Shown here: piece after piece, positions 16,083 through 23,215 of the stretch
Numbering within the stretch: position 1 is the first letter of the stretch
How the letters are laid out: every line of letters starts with the position of its first letter
Assembly: GCF_949282365.1 (NCBI RefSeq)
Contig: NZ_CASDOY010000027.1
Span: forward strand, 1-23,468
Reading direction: 5' to 3'
DNA: 23,468 nt
DNA from: an uncultured Desulfovibrio sp.
Lineage (GTDB): Bacteria; Desulfobacterota; Desulfovibrionia; Desulfovibrionales; Desulfovibrionaceae
The notes under the pieces: model-generated
The model's input: the letters and a program-made list of their open reading frames with translations, nothing else
Told to the model about the DNA's origin: nothing
Database searches by the model: none
Program-made: the position numbers and the translations under genes

Positions 16083-16112
16083 AAAAAAAGGGCCCGCCCA
16101 AAAGGCGGACCC
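16083..16112 (-). terminator. Rho-independent terminator after islB
   Basis: Read on the minus strand, GGGTCCGCC pairs with GGCGGGCCC (one G-U pair) over a TTTTG loop, followed by seven T. It lies 32 nt after the islB stop and 19 nt before the regulator's ribosome binding site. Little room remains for a separate regulator promoter, so the regulator probably depends on read-through. Confidence 0.88.
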
Positions 16113-16144
16113 TTCCTCTTGGGCGGTTCCCGATCCCCGAAAGG

Positions 16145-17086
16145 CTAACGGGGGATGACGACGCGATCCCCCAGCGTGGCGACGGCGATCTTCTGCAGGG
16201 CGGCAAATTTTTTGTCGTCCAGGGTCACCTCGCCCATGGGAGGCGTGCGGTCCAGGAAGATGTACTTCTGCGTGCCCAGGCGATGATAGGGCAGCATCTC
16301 GTACTTCACATGTTCGAACGGCTTGAGGAAATCGCAGATGGCCTTGATGTCCGGGCCGTGATCGTTGAAGCCCGGGATGACGGGCGTGCGGGCAGTGATG
16401 GGCAGCTCGGGGAACTCCGTCACCAGGGCCCGGAAATTCTTCAGGATGAGGTCATTGGGCATGCCGGTGTGCTTTTTGTGCACCTCGGGATCCATGTGCT
16501 TGATGTCGAACAGCACATAATTCAGGTACTGGGCCGCCTCGAGCACCACCTCGGTGGGCACCAGGCCGCAGGTCTCGATGCAGGTCTTCACGCGGCGCTC
16601 GCGGGCCAGGCGCAGCAGGTTCAGGGCGAACTCGCTCTGCAGCAGGGGCTCGCCGCCGGAGATGGTCATGCCGCCGCCGGAGCGAGCATAAAACATAGCA
16701 TCTTCCTGTGCAACCTTGAGGGCCTCGGTCACGGTATAGGGCTTGCCGTAGACGATGATGCCCTGGGCAGGACAGGCTTCGGCGCAGGGCATGTCCGTGC
16801 AGCCCGCGCACTTGCTGCGGTCGATGGCCACGAAGCCGTCCTCGCGGCGGGACAGGGCCCCGTTGGGACAGGCCTTGAAGCAGCGGGTGCATTTGTCCGT
16901 GCCCAGGCAGCGGCCCTGGTTGTAGGCCAGTTCCGGCTCGCGGTGCTGGGACTCGGGATTGCTGCACCAGCGGCAGCGCAGGCCGCAGCCCTTGGTGAAG
17001 ACGATGGTCCGGATGCCGGGACCATCGTGCACGGAATATTTCTGGATATTGAAAACGAGGCCGCGCGCTTTGTTGTTTTCGATCAC
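16145..17086 (-). CDS. islB: Isethionate sulfite-lyase activating enzyme (radical SAM)
   Basis: A 313-residue glycyl radical enzyme activase. C34-GLR-C38-RW-C41 is the CxxxCxxC motif that binds the SAM-coordinating [4Fe-4S] cluster. GGEP (in TISGGEPLLQ) is the SAM-binding motif. Between them lie two ferredoxin-type clusters, C60/C66/C69/C73 and C93/C96/C101/C105, as usual for this activase class. It would abstract hydrogen from the glycine of IslA (about Gly806). The start is GTG at 17086: an in-frame TGA lies just upstream at 17090-17092 and no ATG fits near the conserved N-terminus. The ribosome binding site is weak (GGTGA region). It lies 129 bp downstream of islA, with two GC hairpins in the gap. 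The name rests on its pairing with islA; iseH is a synonym. Confidence 0.92.
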   Translation of the reverse strand: MIENNKARGLVFNIQKYSVHDGPGIRTIVFTKGCGLRCRWCSNPESQHREPELAYNQGRCLGTDKCTRCFKACPNGALSRREDGFVAIDRSKCAGCTDMPCAEACPAQGIIVYGKPYTVTEALKVAQEDAMFYARSGGGMTISGGEPLLQSEFALNLLRLARERRVKTCIETCGLVPTEVVLEAAQYLNYVLFDIKHMDPEVHKKHTGMPNDLILKNFRALVTEFPELPITARTPVIPGFNDHGPDIKAICDFLKPFEHVKYEMLPYHRLGTQKYIFLDRTPPMGEVTLDDKKFAALQKIAVATLGDRVVIPR

Positions 17087-17137
17087 GGGTCACCGCCGGA
17101 TGGATTGAAGGTTGCTGGGAGTGCGAAAAACGCCAAG

Positions 17138-17201
17138 GCCTCCGGCCTCCCTACAGGGCAGCCGGAGGCGGTGGGGACGGCGGCGGCACGGGGCCGCCGC
17201 C
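17138..17201 (-). promoter_or_regulatory. Double GC hairpin in the islA-islB gap
   Basis: Hairpin one is GGCGGCGGC (17179-17187) with GCCGCCGCC (17193-17201) over a 5-nt loop, starting 15 nt after the islA stop. Hairpin two is GCCTCCGGC (17138-17146) with GCCGGAGGC (17161-17169). Neither is followed directly by a U-tract; a short TTTTT on the minus strand lies 8-12 nt beyond the second. The pattern suggests 3'-end protection of islA RNA or partial termination. Confidence 0.7.
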
Positions 17202-17215
17202 GCTGGCGGACGGAA

Positions 17216-19711
17216 CTAGATGGTCTCGTGTTCGGTACGGGCGATGAGGTCGTTCTGCAGGTCGGGGGACAGGTCCACGAAGTAGGCGCTGTAACCGGCG
17301 ATGCGCACGATCAGGTTGCGGTACTTCTGGGGATCCTTCTGGGCGGCCAGCAGGGTGCTCTTGTTCACCACGTTGAACTGCACATGCCACAGCTTCAGGT
17401 CGCAGAAGGTGCGGATGAAGGACACGAGCTTTTCGGTGCCCTGTTCGCCTTCCACGCACTTGGGCGTGAACTTGATGTTCAGCATGCGGGCGAAGCGGTC
17501 GCGCATGCCCATGTTCTTGGTGTTGTAGTTGGACAGCAGCACGGCGGTGGGACCGTTGACGTCGGCGCCGTGGGAGGCGGAGGAACCGTCGGACAGCGGG
17601 AACCAGTCCACGCGGCCGTTGGGAGTGGCGGACACCACCTTGCCGAAGGGCACATGGGAGGTGAAGGGCACATAGCGCACGTTGTAGAACATGCCCAGGT
17701 CCTTCTGGCTGTACTTGGCGGCGAATTCCACGGACAGGCGGTCGATCTCGTGACCGATGCTGTCGGCGTAGGGATCGTTGTTGCCGTAGCAGGGAGCGGA
17801 CTTCAGCAGGGCCTTGACGTCTTCGTAACCTTCGAAGTTGGCGTCGATGGCCTTGATGACTTCGTCCATGGTCAGCTTCTTGTCTTCAAAGACCAGCTTC
17901 TTGATGGCGGACAGGGAGTCCACCACGGTGCCCAGGCCCATGTATTCGAAGTAACCGAAGTCGATGCCTTCGGGGATGTGGGTCTGGTGCAGGTCGATGC
18001 AGTGCTTCATGCACAGGTCGTGCATGGCGGAGCCCATGGGCTGGGCGAAGTGCTGGGCACGCAGGTTGTTGACGATGTACTGCTGGGTGAAGGCCGTGCG
18101 CAGGAACAGCAGGTGCTGCTTCACATAGGCGTTCCAGAATTCGTCCCAGGTCTTGAAGTTGCGGGGATCGCCGGTCTCTTCGCCCAGCACGATGTCGCCG
18201 TACTTCTTCATGCGGCCGTTGCGCAGCACCATTTCCACGGCAGCGGCGAAGTTGATGTAGGCGCCGCCGGAGGTGAAGGTGTCGCGGTTGGGCATGCGGG
18301 CTTCGGTGCAGCCGGACACGGCGTAGTCCAGGGCTTCCTCAAAGGTCGCGCCCTTGGCCACATACAGGGGCACCACTTCTTCGTCGTTGATCAGTTTGGG
18401 GAAACCGGAACCGTCCTTGATGGTCTCGGCCACGTCCCACAGATAGCTTTCGGGCGAACGGCTGTGGATACGGGCGGCCAGGTCGGGGTAGTGCAGCGGG
18501 AATTCGCGCTTGGACTTCAGGATCAGGTGGGTCAGTTCATTGGTGGCGTCGCGGCCGTCGGGGGTCTGGCCGCCCACGGTCACGGCTTCCCAGTGGGCAT
18601 AACCTTCGTTGAAGGCGCCGCCGCAGGGGGAGATGTACATGTCGATGAATTCGGCCATGCCCACCCACATGCATTCCAGCAGTTCAATGGCCTTCTTGTT
18701 GTCCAGGCTGCCGTTCTCGATGTCCTGCTGGTAGTAGGGATAGAGGTACTGGTCCATGCGGCCGTTGGAGATGGTGGTGCCGGTCTTCTGTTCGATACGG
18801 GAGAACATCTGCACGAACCACTGGCTCTGGCAGGCTTCCCAGAAGTCGCGGGCGGGTTCGCCGGGCACACGCTCGGCATTGGCGGCCATGCGCAGCAGTT
18901 CGGCCTTGCGCACGGGATCGTCGGTCTTTTCGGCCACCTTGCGGGCTTCTTCGGCATGGCGCTTGGCCCAGAGCACGATGGCGTCGCACACGATCACCAC
19001 GGCATCCAGGAAGGGCTTCTTCTCGCACATGTCCTTGGCGCTGGCGGGATCGAGGGCGGCCAGTTTTTCCTGGGCTTCGCGCTTGATGTCGTTGAAGCCG
19101 CGTTTGAGGATCTTGCCGTAGTCATGCACCCACTGGATGGAGGAACGGAAAGAGGAGGTCTCGTTGACGATGAAGCGGGAGATCAGGCCCTTGGGATCGT
19201 CGTAGGTCAGCTTGTGGATCTCGGGAGGCAGAGCGGCGGCCAGGGCTTCGTGATAGGTCTTGCCCTTCCAGTAAGGGGCGATCTCCTCGATGACGCGCTT
19301 GGCGTCTTCAGCGGTGATGGTGGCCGGAGAGGTGGCGCGGGTGGGCAGGTCTTTCACGGCCATGTCCAGGAAGTCGCCGTCCAGTTCGGGGTACAGGATG
19401 CCGTAGCGGCCGTCGCAGCCGGCGCGGCCCAGCAGCAGCTGGTCGTCCTGCACATAGACCGTGATGTTCTTGGCGATGTGCATCAGCGCCTTGGCCCAGC
19501 GCAGCACCAGGGGCTGGCCTTCGGTCTCCTGCATGGACTGGGTGAAGTACAGGGCGCGTTCGATGTCGATGCGGGGTTTCATGCCGTCGAAGCGTTCCAG
19601 CATCTTGAACACGCGCTCATGGGTGGCACGGAAACGGTCGACCTTGCCTTCCATCTTGTCGATCAGGCGCTGTTCCTGGGGGGATCTGCATTCGCAAACG
19701 GTCTGGGACAT
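17216..19711 (-). CDS. islA: Isethionate sulfite-lyase (glycyl radical enzyme)
   Basis: An 831-residue cytoplasmic glycyl radical enzyme that cleaves isethionate to acetaldehyde and sulfite. The catalytic Cys468 and general base Glu470 lie in SGCTEARMPN. Arg189 and Gln193 lie in SSFRSSIQW, and an arginine at about 679 in FYNVRYVPF. The radical glycine is about Gly806 in VRIAGYSAYF. From memory, the characterised Bilophila enzyme uses Arg189, Gln193, Cys468, Glu470 and Arg678, so the first four numbers coincide exactly. Choline lyase, glycerol dehydratase and formate acetyltransferase differ at these sites. The ATG at 19711 has GAGGAG (19719-19724) 7 nt upstream and a sigma54 promoter ahead of it. 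Context (activase, TRAP transporter, PAS/sigma54 activator) agrees. A related sulfonate lyase, such as one for 2,3-dihydroxypropanesulfonate, is less likely. iseG is a synonym. Confidence 0.95.
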   Translation of the reverse strand: MSQTVCECRSPQEQRLIDKMEGKVDRFRATHERVFKMLERFDGMKPRIDIERALYFTQSMQETEGQPLVLRWAKALMHIAKNITVYVQDDQLLLGRAGCDGRYGILYPELDGDFLDMAVKDLPTRATSPATITAEDAKRVIEEIAPYWKGKTYHEALAAALPPEIHKLTYDDPKGLISRFIVNETSSFRSSIQWVHDYGKILKRGFNDIKREAQEKLAALDPASAKDMCEKKPFLDAVVIVCDAIVLWAKRHAEEARKVAEKTDDPVRKAELLRMAANAERVPGEPARDFWEACQSQWFVQMFSRIEQKTGTTISNGRMDQYLYPYYQQDIENGSLDNKKAIELLECMWVGMAEFIDMYISPCGGAFNEGYAHWEAVTVGGQTPDGRDATNELTHLILKSKREFPLHYPDLAARIHSRSPESYLWDVAETIKDGSGFPKLINDEEVVPLYVAKGATFEEALDYAVSGCTEARMPNRDTFTSGGAYINFAAAVEMVLRNGRMKKYGDIVLGEETGDPRNFKTWDEFWNAYVKQHLLFLRTAFTQQYIVNNLRAQHFAQPMGSAMHDLCMKHCIDLHQTHIPEGIDFGYFEYMGLGTVVDSLSAIKKLVFEDKKLTMDEVIKAIDANFEGYEDVKALLKSAPCYGNNDPYADSIGHEIDRLSVEFAAKYSQKDLGMFYNVRYVPFTSHVPFGKVVSATPNGRVDWFPLSDGSSASHGADVNGPTAVLLSNYNTKNMGMRDRFARMLNIKFTPKCVEGEQGTEKLVSFIRTFCDLKLWHVQFNVVNKSTLLAAQKDPQKYRNLIVRIAGYSAYFVDLSPDLQNDLIARTEHETI

Positions 19712-19773
19712 ATCTGTTCTCCTCTTTGAAGGTGTTTGACACAGGTTCGCGACGAATCGCTTGCGAAATAAAT

Positions 19774-19789
19774 AGCAACGTCCATGCCA
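19774..19789 (-). promoter_or_regulatory. Sigma54 (-24/-12) promoter of islA
   Basis: Read on the minus strand, TGGCATGGACGTTGCT matches the TGGCAC-N5-TTGCW consensus at all but one position, with the invariant GG and GC at the right spacing. The predicted transcript start near 19763 leaves a leader of about 50 nt before the islA ribosome binding site. An A/T-rich bendable stretch follows upstream (19803-19827). Confidence 0.85.
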
Positions 19790-19851
19790 TTTCTGTAACA
19801 CACTGTTTTAAAAAATAGTTTTTTTCAGCCCCTGTGCGCGTGCCCGCTCAT

Positions 19852-19867
19852 GGTGCAATCTTGCACC
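19852..19867. promoter_or_regulatory. Perfect palindrome, candidate activator site
   Basis: GGTGCAATCTTGCACC is a 7-2-7 perfect inverted repeat centred about 72 bp upstream of the islA -24 element, a normal distance for a sigma54 enhancer site. A related copy (13/16) is at 20026-20041. Confidence 0.65.
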
Positions 19868-19898
19868 TAAAAATTTTTTCACAGCCCTTTTTCGGACC

Positions 19899-19920
19899 GA
19901 TGATGCCGGATTGCATCATC
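19899..19920. promoter_or_regulatory. Second dyad in the islA-dctP region
   Basis: GATGATGC and GCATCATC form a perfect 8-6-8 inverted repeat. Its inner part resembles the 19852 palindrome at 10 of 16 positions, so it may be a weaker site of the same protein or a site for another regulator. Confidence 0.5.
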
Positions 19921-20025
19921 CACCCCCTGAAAAAAACGGCGCCTCGCGCCCATTTCCCGTTCCAAGCCATTGATTTTCGGCCTGTTCCACAAAAAGCACG
20001 CCCGGAATCCCCGCAAATGAAAAAA

Positions 20026-20041
20026 GATGCATTTTTGCACC
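20026..20041. promoter_or_regulatory. Imperfect copy of the activator palindrome
   Basis: GATGCATTTTTGCACC matches the 16-bp palindrome at 19852 in 13 positions and keeps one full TTGCACC-type half. It lies about 60 bp before the dctP -35 element, so it could serve the transporter side. Confidence 0.5.
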
Positions 20042-20045
20042 AAAA

Positions 20046-20066
20046 TTGTGATAACAGTTATCATAA
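20046..20066. promoter_or_regulatory. CRP/FNR- or Rex-like 21-bp dyad
   Basis: TTGTGATAAC and GTTATCATAA flank a central A and match at 9 of 10 mirrored positions; the inner TGATAAC-A-GTTATCA is perfect. The TTGTGA/TGTGA start recalls CRP-family and Rex sites, but spacing fits neither consensus fully. It lies 35 bp upstream of the dctP promoter. Confidence 0.5.
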
Positions 20067-20100
20067 AATCATCATAACCCCCTAAAAAAAATGACGCTTG

Positions 20101-20129
20101 TTGAAAAAAAAATTTTGCTCGTCTAGATT
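20101..20129 (+). promoter_or_regulatory. Sigma70-type promoter of dctP
   Basis: TTGAAA (20101-20106) and TAGATT (20124-20129) are spaced exactly 17 nt, matching 5/6 and 4/6 of the consensus, with an A/T-rich spacer. No good -24/-12 element was found on this side. Confidence 0.6.
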
Positions 20130-20167
20130 CGGAGGTGAAGAAGCATCGCGAAGTTTGAGAAATTATG

Positions 20168-20188
20168 CACAAGGTTTCCTGCCTTGTG
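20168..20188 (+). promoter_or_regulatory. Stem-loop in the dctP leader
   Basis: CACAAGG (20168-20174) pairs with CCTTGTG (20182-20188) over a 7-nt loop, ending about 16 nt before the GAGGTG ribosome binding site (20204-20209). It could protect the 5' end or affect translation. Confidence 0.5.
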
Positions 20189-20214
20189 TCACCATAAACC
20201 ATGTGAGGTGTGGC

Positions 20215-21213
20215 ATGCGTAAACTTACTGTTCTGGCTCTGGCTCTGGCCATGGTCCTCGACTTCAGCGTCGCCGCCAATGCGGAACGCCCCCTGGTCCT
20301 GCGTCTCGGTCATCCCATGGCTCCCGGCAACAACGTCACCGTGGGCTATGAAAAGTTCAAGCAGCTGGTGGAAGAAAAAAGCCATCGCAAGATCCGCATC
20401 CAGCTGTTCCCCAACTGTCAGCTGGGCAGCGACCGTGTAACCACCGAAGCCGCCCAGGCCGGCACGCTGGACCTCTCCTCCAGCTCCACCCCCAACCTGG
20501 CCAGCTTCTCCAAGGCCTACATGGCCATCGACCTGCCCTATGTGACCTCCCCGGCGCATCAGCAGGCCCTGTACAAGGCCCTGGACGAAGGCAAGCTGGG
20601 CGACGCCCTGCGTGAAGCCTCGCGCAAGATCGGCCTGGAGACCCTGATGTTCTCCGAATTCGGCTACCGCAACTTCGTGGCCGCCAGCACGCCGCTGACG
20701 GACGCCAAGTCCCTGATGAACCTCAAGGTGCGCACCACCGACTCCCCCGTGGAAGTGGCCGTGGCCACCGAGCTGGGCATGAACCCCGCCCCCATCGCCT
20801 GGGGCGAGACCTACACCGCCCTGCAGCAGGGCACCGTGGATGCCGAAGGCAACACCTTCTCCCTGCTCAATGACGCCAAGCACACCGAAGTGCTGAAGTA
20901 CGCCGTCAATTCCGAACACAACTACTCCATGCACGTCCTGCTGATGAACAAGAAGAAGTGGGACAGCCTGACCCCCGAACAGCAGAAGATCCTGCGCGAA
21001 GCCGCCAAGGAAGCCAACGACTGGCAGCGCAAGGAAAGCGTGGTGCTGGAAGAAAAGGCCTGGCAGGCCTTCCGTGACCGCGGCATCAAGATCCACATGC
21101 TGACGGACGCCGAACGCGCCGAACTCAAGGCCAAGACCCGTCCCGCCTACGAAAAGTTCGCCAAGGAAGTCCCGGCCGACATCCTGCTGCTTCTGGAAGA
21201 GACCCAGAAGTAA
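20215..21213 (+). CDS. dctP: TRAP transporter solute-binding protein, probable isethionate receptor
   Basis: A 332-residue periplasmic binding protein. The first 23 residues are a signal peptide (MRKLTVLALALAMVLDFS, then ANA before the cleavage). The mature protein starts ERPLVLRLGHPMAPGNNVTV, as in DctP proteins, and contains LKVRTTDSP, with the arginine that normally binds the anionic group of the ligand, followed by WGETYTALQQGTVDAEGN, the family signature. The start at 20215 is supported by GAGGTG (20204-20209) and the signal peptide; an upstream extension to 20098 would destroy it. It is divergent from islA and 75 bp ahead of a fused dctQM. Isethionate as ligand is inferred from this context; another sulfonate or a carboxylate is possible. 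Confidence 0.92.
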   Translation: MRKLTVLALALAMVLDFSVAANAERPLVLRLGHPMAPGNNVTVGYEKFKQLVEEKSHRKIRIQLFPNCQLGSDRVTTEAAQAGTLDLSSSSTPNLASFSKAYMAIDLPYVTSPAHQQALYKALDEGKLGDALREASRKIGLETLMFSEFGYRNFVAASTPLTDAKSLMNLKVRTTDSPVEVAVATELGMNPAPIAWGETYTALQQGTVDAEGNTFSLLNDAKHTEVLKYAVNSEHNYSMHVLLMNKKKWDSLTPEQQKILREAAKEANDWQRKESVVLEEKAWQAFRDRGIKIHMLTDAERAELKAKTRPAYEKFAKEVPADILLLLEETQK

Positions 21214-21230
21214 TCCCCGACCCATCCGGT

Positions 21231-21258
21231 CCCGCGCGCGGCCCCGGCCGCGCGCGGG
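21231..21258 (+). promoter_or_regulatory. GC hairpin between dctP and dctQM
   Basis: CCCGCGCGCGGCC and GGCCGCGCGCGGG form a perfect 13-bp inverted repeat with a 2-nt centre. The downstream sequence GCTCCTTTTGC gives only a short T-run. This is the usual place for an element that raises binding protein over permease. Confidence 0.8.
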
Positions 21259-21288
21259 GCTCCTTTTGCGCTTACACCGAGGTTCGTC

Positions 21289-23145
21289 ATGAGTGAAAAT
21301 GTGCAAGGCAAAAGCGGGCTGCTCCCCTGGCTCAACGAAAATTTTGAAAAAATTTTCATGGTGACGGGCCTGCTCGCCATCATCCTGTTCATCACCTGGC
21401 AGGTCATCTACCGCTATATCATCACCCAGTTCATCGAGCGCGCCGGCGCCGCCGTCTGGACGGAAGAACTTTCCCGTTACATCTTTATCTGGATCTCCTA
21501 TCTGGCGCTTTCCGTCGCCATCAAGAAACGTTCGTCCATCCGCGTGGACATCATCTACGACAAGCTGCCGGAGCGCCTGCAGAACATCAGCTGGATCATC
21601 GTCGAGAGCCTTTTCCTGGTCCTGACCGGCGTCATCACCTATTTCGGCTGGGGCCAGATCGAACGCCTGCTGACCTTCCCCCAGCACACCACGGCTCTGC
21701 GCATCCCCTTCCTGATCCCCTATCTGATCCTGCCGCTGGGCTTCGGGCTCATGTGCCTGCGCCTCGTGCAGCGCATCTGGGGCCAGGTGCGCATCTGCGG
21801 CCCGCTGGACTCCCTGCTGGGCTTCATCATCGCCGCGGCCATCATCAGCCCCTGGTACCTGGTGGACTATCTCGATCCCCTGCCGGTGCTGTTCGGCTAT
21901 TTCGCCCTGCTCTGCATCATAGGCGTGCCCATCGCCATCAGCCTGGGCCTGTCCACCCTGGCCACCATCATCTGCTCCCAGACCCTGCCCATCGAATACA
22001 TGGCCCAGGTCTGCTTCACGTCCATCGACAGCTTCCCCATCATGGCCATCCCCTTCTTCATCGCGGCCGGGGAATACATGGGCGCGGGCGGCCTGAGCAA
22101 ACGCCTGCTGCATCTGGCTGACGAGATCGTGGGCGGCCTGTACGGCGGCATCGGCCTGACCGCCGTGGTGACCTGCATGTTCTTCGGCGCCATTTCCGGT
22201 TCCGGCCCGGCCACCGTGGCCGCCATCGGCGCCCTGACCATCCCGGCCATGATCGAACGCGGCTACGACAAGTTCTTCGCCGCCGCCCTGGTGGCCGCCG
22301 CTGGCTGCGTGGGCGTCATGATCCCGCCCAGCAACCCCTTCGTGGTCTACGGCGTCTCGTCCCAGGTCTCCATCGGCGACCTGTTCATGGGCGGCATCAT
22401 CCCCGGCATCATGACCGGCGCGGTACTCATGCTCTACTGCTACTTCTACGCCAAAAAGCGCGGCTGGCGCGGCGAGCAGAAGGAACGCAACTTGCGCACC
22501 CTGGGCAAGGCCTTCTGGGAAGCCAAATGGGCCCTGGTGGTGCCGGTCATCGTGCTGGGCGGCATCTACGGCGGCGTCATGACCCCCACCGAGGCCGCGG
22601 CCGTGGCCGCCTTCTACGGCCTCATCGTGGGCGTCTTCCTGTACCGCGAGATGGACTTCAAGACCGTCTGCTCGTCCTGCGTGACCTCGTGCGAGACCTC
22701 GTCCATCATCATCGTGCTCATGGCCATGGCCACCCTGTTCGGCAACATCATGACCATCGAGGACGTGCCCGGCACCATCGCCCGCTGGATGCTCGGCATC
22801 ACCGAGAGCAAGATCCTCATCCTGCTGCTCATCAACGTGCTGCTGCTCATCGTGGGCGTGTTCATGGAGGCCCTGGCCGCCATCGTCATCCTGGCCCCCA
22901 TCCTGCTGCCCGTGGTCACCGGCGTGGGCGTCTCGCCCCTGCACTTCGGCATCATCATGGTGGTCAACCTGGCCATCGGCTTCCTGACCCCGCCGGTGGG
23001 CGTCAACCTCTTCGTGGCCTCGGGCGTGGCCCAGGCCAAGATCGAAAAGATCTCCGTGGCCGTGCTGCCCATGATCGCCCTGATGCTCATCGTGCTGGCC
23101 ATCATCACCTACTGCCCGTCCGTGCCGCTGATGCTGGTTCATTAA
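21289..23145 (+). CDS. dctQM: Fused TRAP transporter permease DctQM
   Basis: A 618-residue inner-membrane protein. Residues 1-175 are the small DctQ subunit: four membrane helices, with TEELSRYIFIWISYLALSVA as the signature. Residues about 185-615 are the large DctM subunit, starting with LLGFIIAAAIISPWYLVDYL and containing GIGLTAVVTCMFFGAISGSG, GCVGVMIPPSNPFVVYGV and LAIGFLTPPVGVNLFVASGV, the re-entrant motifs of the DctM ion/substrate core. Q-M fusions are a known variant, as in SiaQM. It imports the ligand delivered by DctP using a sodium or proton gradient. GAGG (21279-21282) lies 6 nt before the ATG. The hairpin at 23166-23195 separates it from the next gene. Confidence 0.95.
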   Translation: MSENVQGKSGLLPWLNENFEKIFMVTGLLAIILFITWQVIYRYIITQFIERAGAAVWTEELSRYIFIWISYLALSVAIKKRSSIRVDIIYDKLPERLQNISWIIVESLFLVLTGVITYFGWGQIERLLTFPQHTTALRIPFLIPYLILPLGFGLMCLRLVQRIWGQVRICGPLDSLLGFIIAAAIISPWYLVDYLDPLPVLFGYFALLCIIGVPIAISLGLSTLATIICSQTLPIEYMAQVCFTSIDSFPIMAIPFFIAAGEYMGAGGLSKRLLHLADEIVGGLYGGIGLTAVVTCMFFGAISGSGPATVAAIGALTIPAMIERGYDKFFAAALVAAAGCVGVMIPPSNPFVVYGVSSQVSIGDLFMGGIIPGIMTGAVLMLYCYFYAKKRGWRGEQKERNLRTLGKAFWEAKWALVVPVIVLGGIYGGVMTPTEAAAVAAFYGLIVGVFLYREMDFKTVCSSCVTSCETSSIIIVLMAMATLFGNIMTIEDVPGTIARWMLGITESKILILLLINVLLLIVGVFMEALAAIVILAPILLPVVTGVGVSPLHFGIIMVVNLAIGFLTPPVGVNLFVASGVAQAKIEKISVAVLPMIALMLIVLAIITYCPSVPLMLVH

Positions 23146-23165
23146 CGGTACCCGCGAGATATACC

Positions 23166-23195
23166 GTCCGCGGCGGCTCCAAGGCCGCCGCGGAC
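23166..23195 (+). promoter_or_regulatory. GC hairpin between dctQM and the amidohydrolase gene
   Basis: GTCCGCGGCGGC and GCCGCCGCGGAC form a perfect 12-bp stem over TCCAAG. There is no U-tract, and AAGGAG of the next gene follows 8 nt later, so it is not a normal terminator. Confidence 0.8.
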
Positions 23196-23215
23196 ATCAT
23201 CCAAGGAGTTTTTCC

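Noticed and set aside
16073..19729. 1218-codon open frame on the + strand across islA and islB
   Set aside because: It is antisense to two proteins with intact catalytic motifs, and its translation (HGH-, GQ- and VG-rich) is the usual shadow of GC-rich genes.
20131..20144. GG-N10-GC spacing upstream of dctP as a sigma54 promoter
   Set aside because: Only the GG and GC agree; the flanking bases (CGGAGG, AAGCA) do not match the consensus, whereas a sigma70-like pair at 20101-20129 is better.
20098..20214. Longer N-terminus for the TRAP binding protein starting at 20098
   Set aside because: It would place 39 charged and polar residues before a clean signal peptide, and it overlaps the leader hairpin and promoter.
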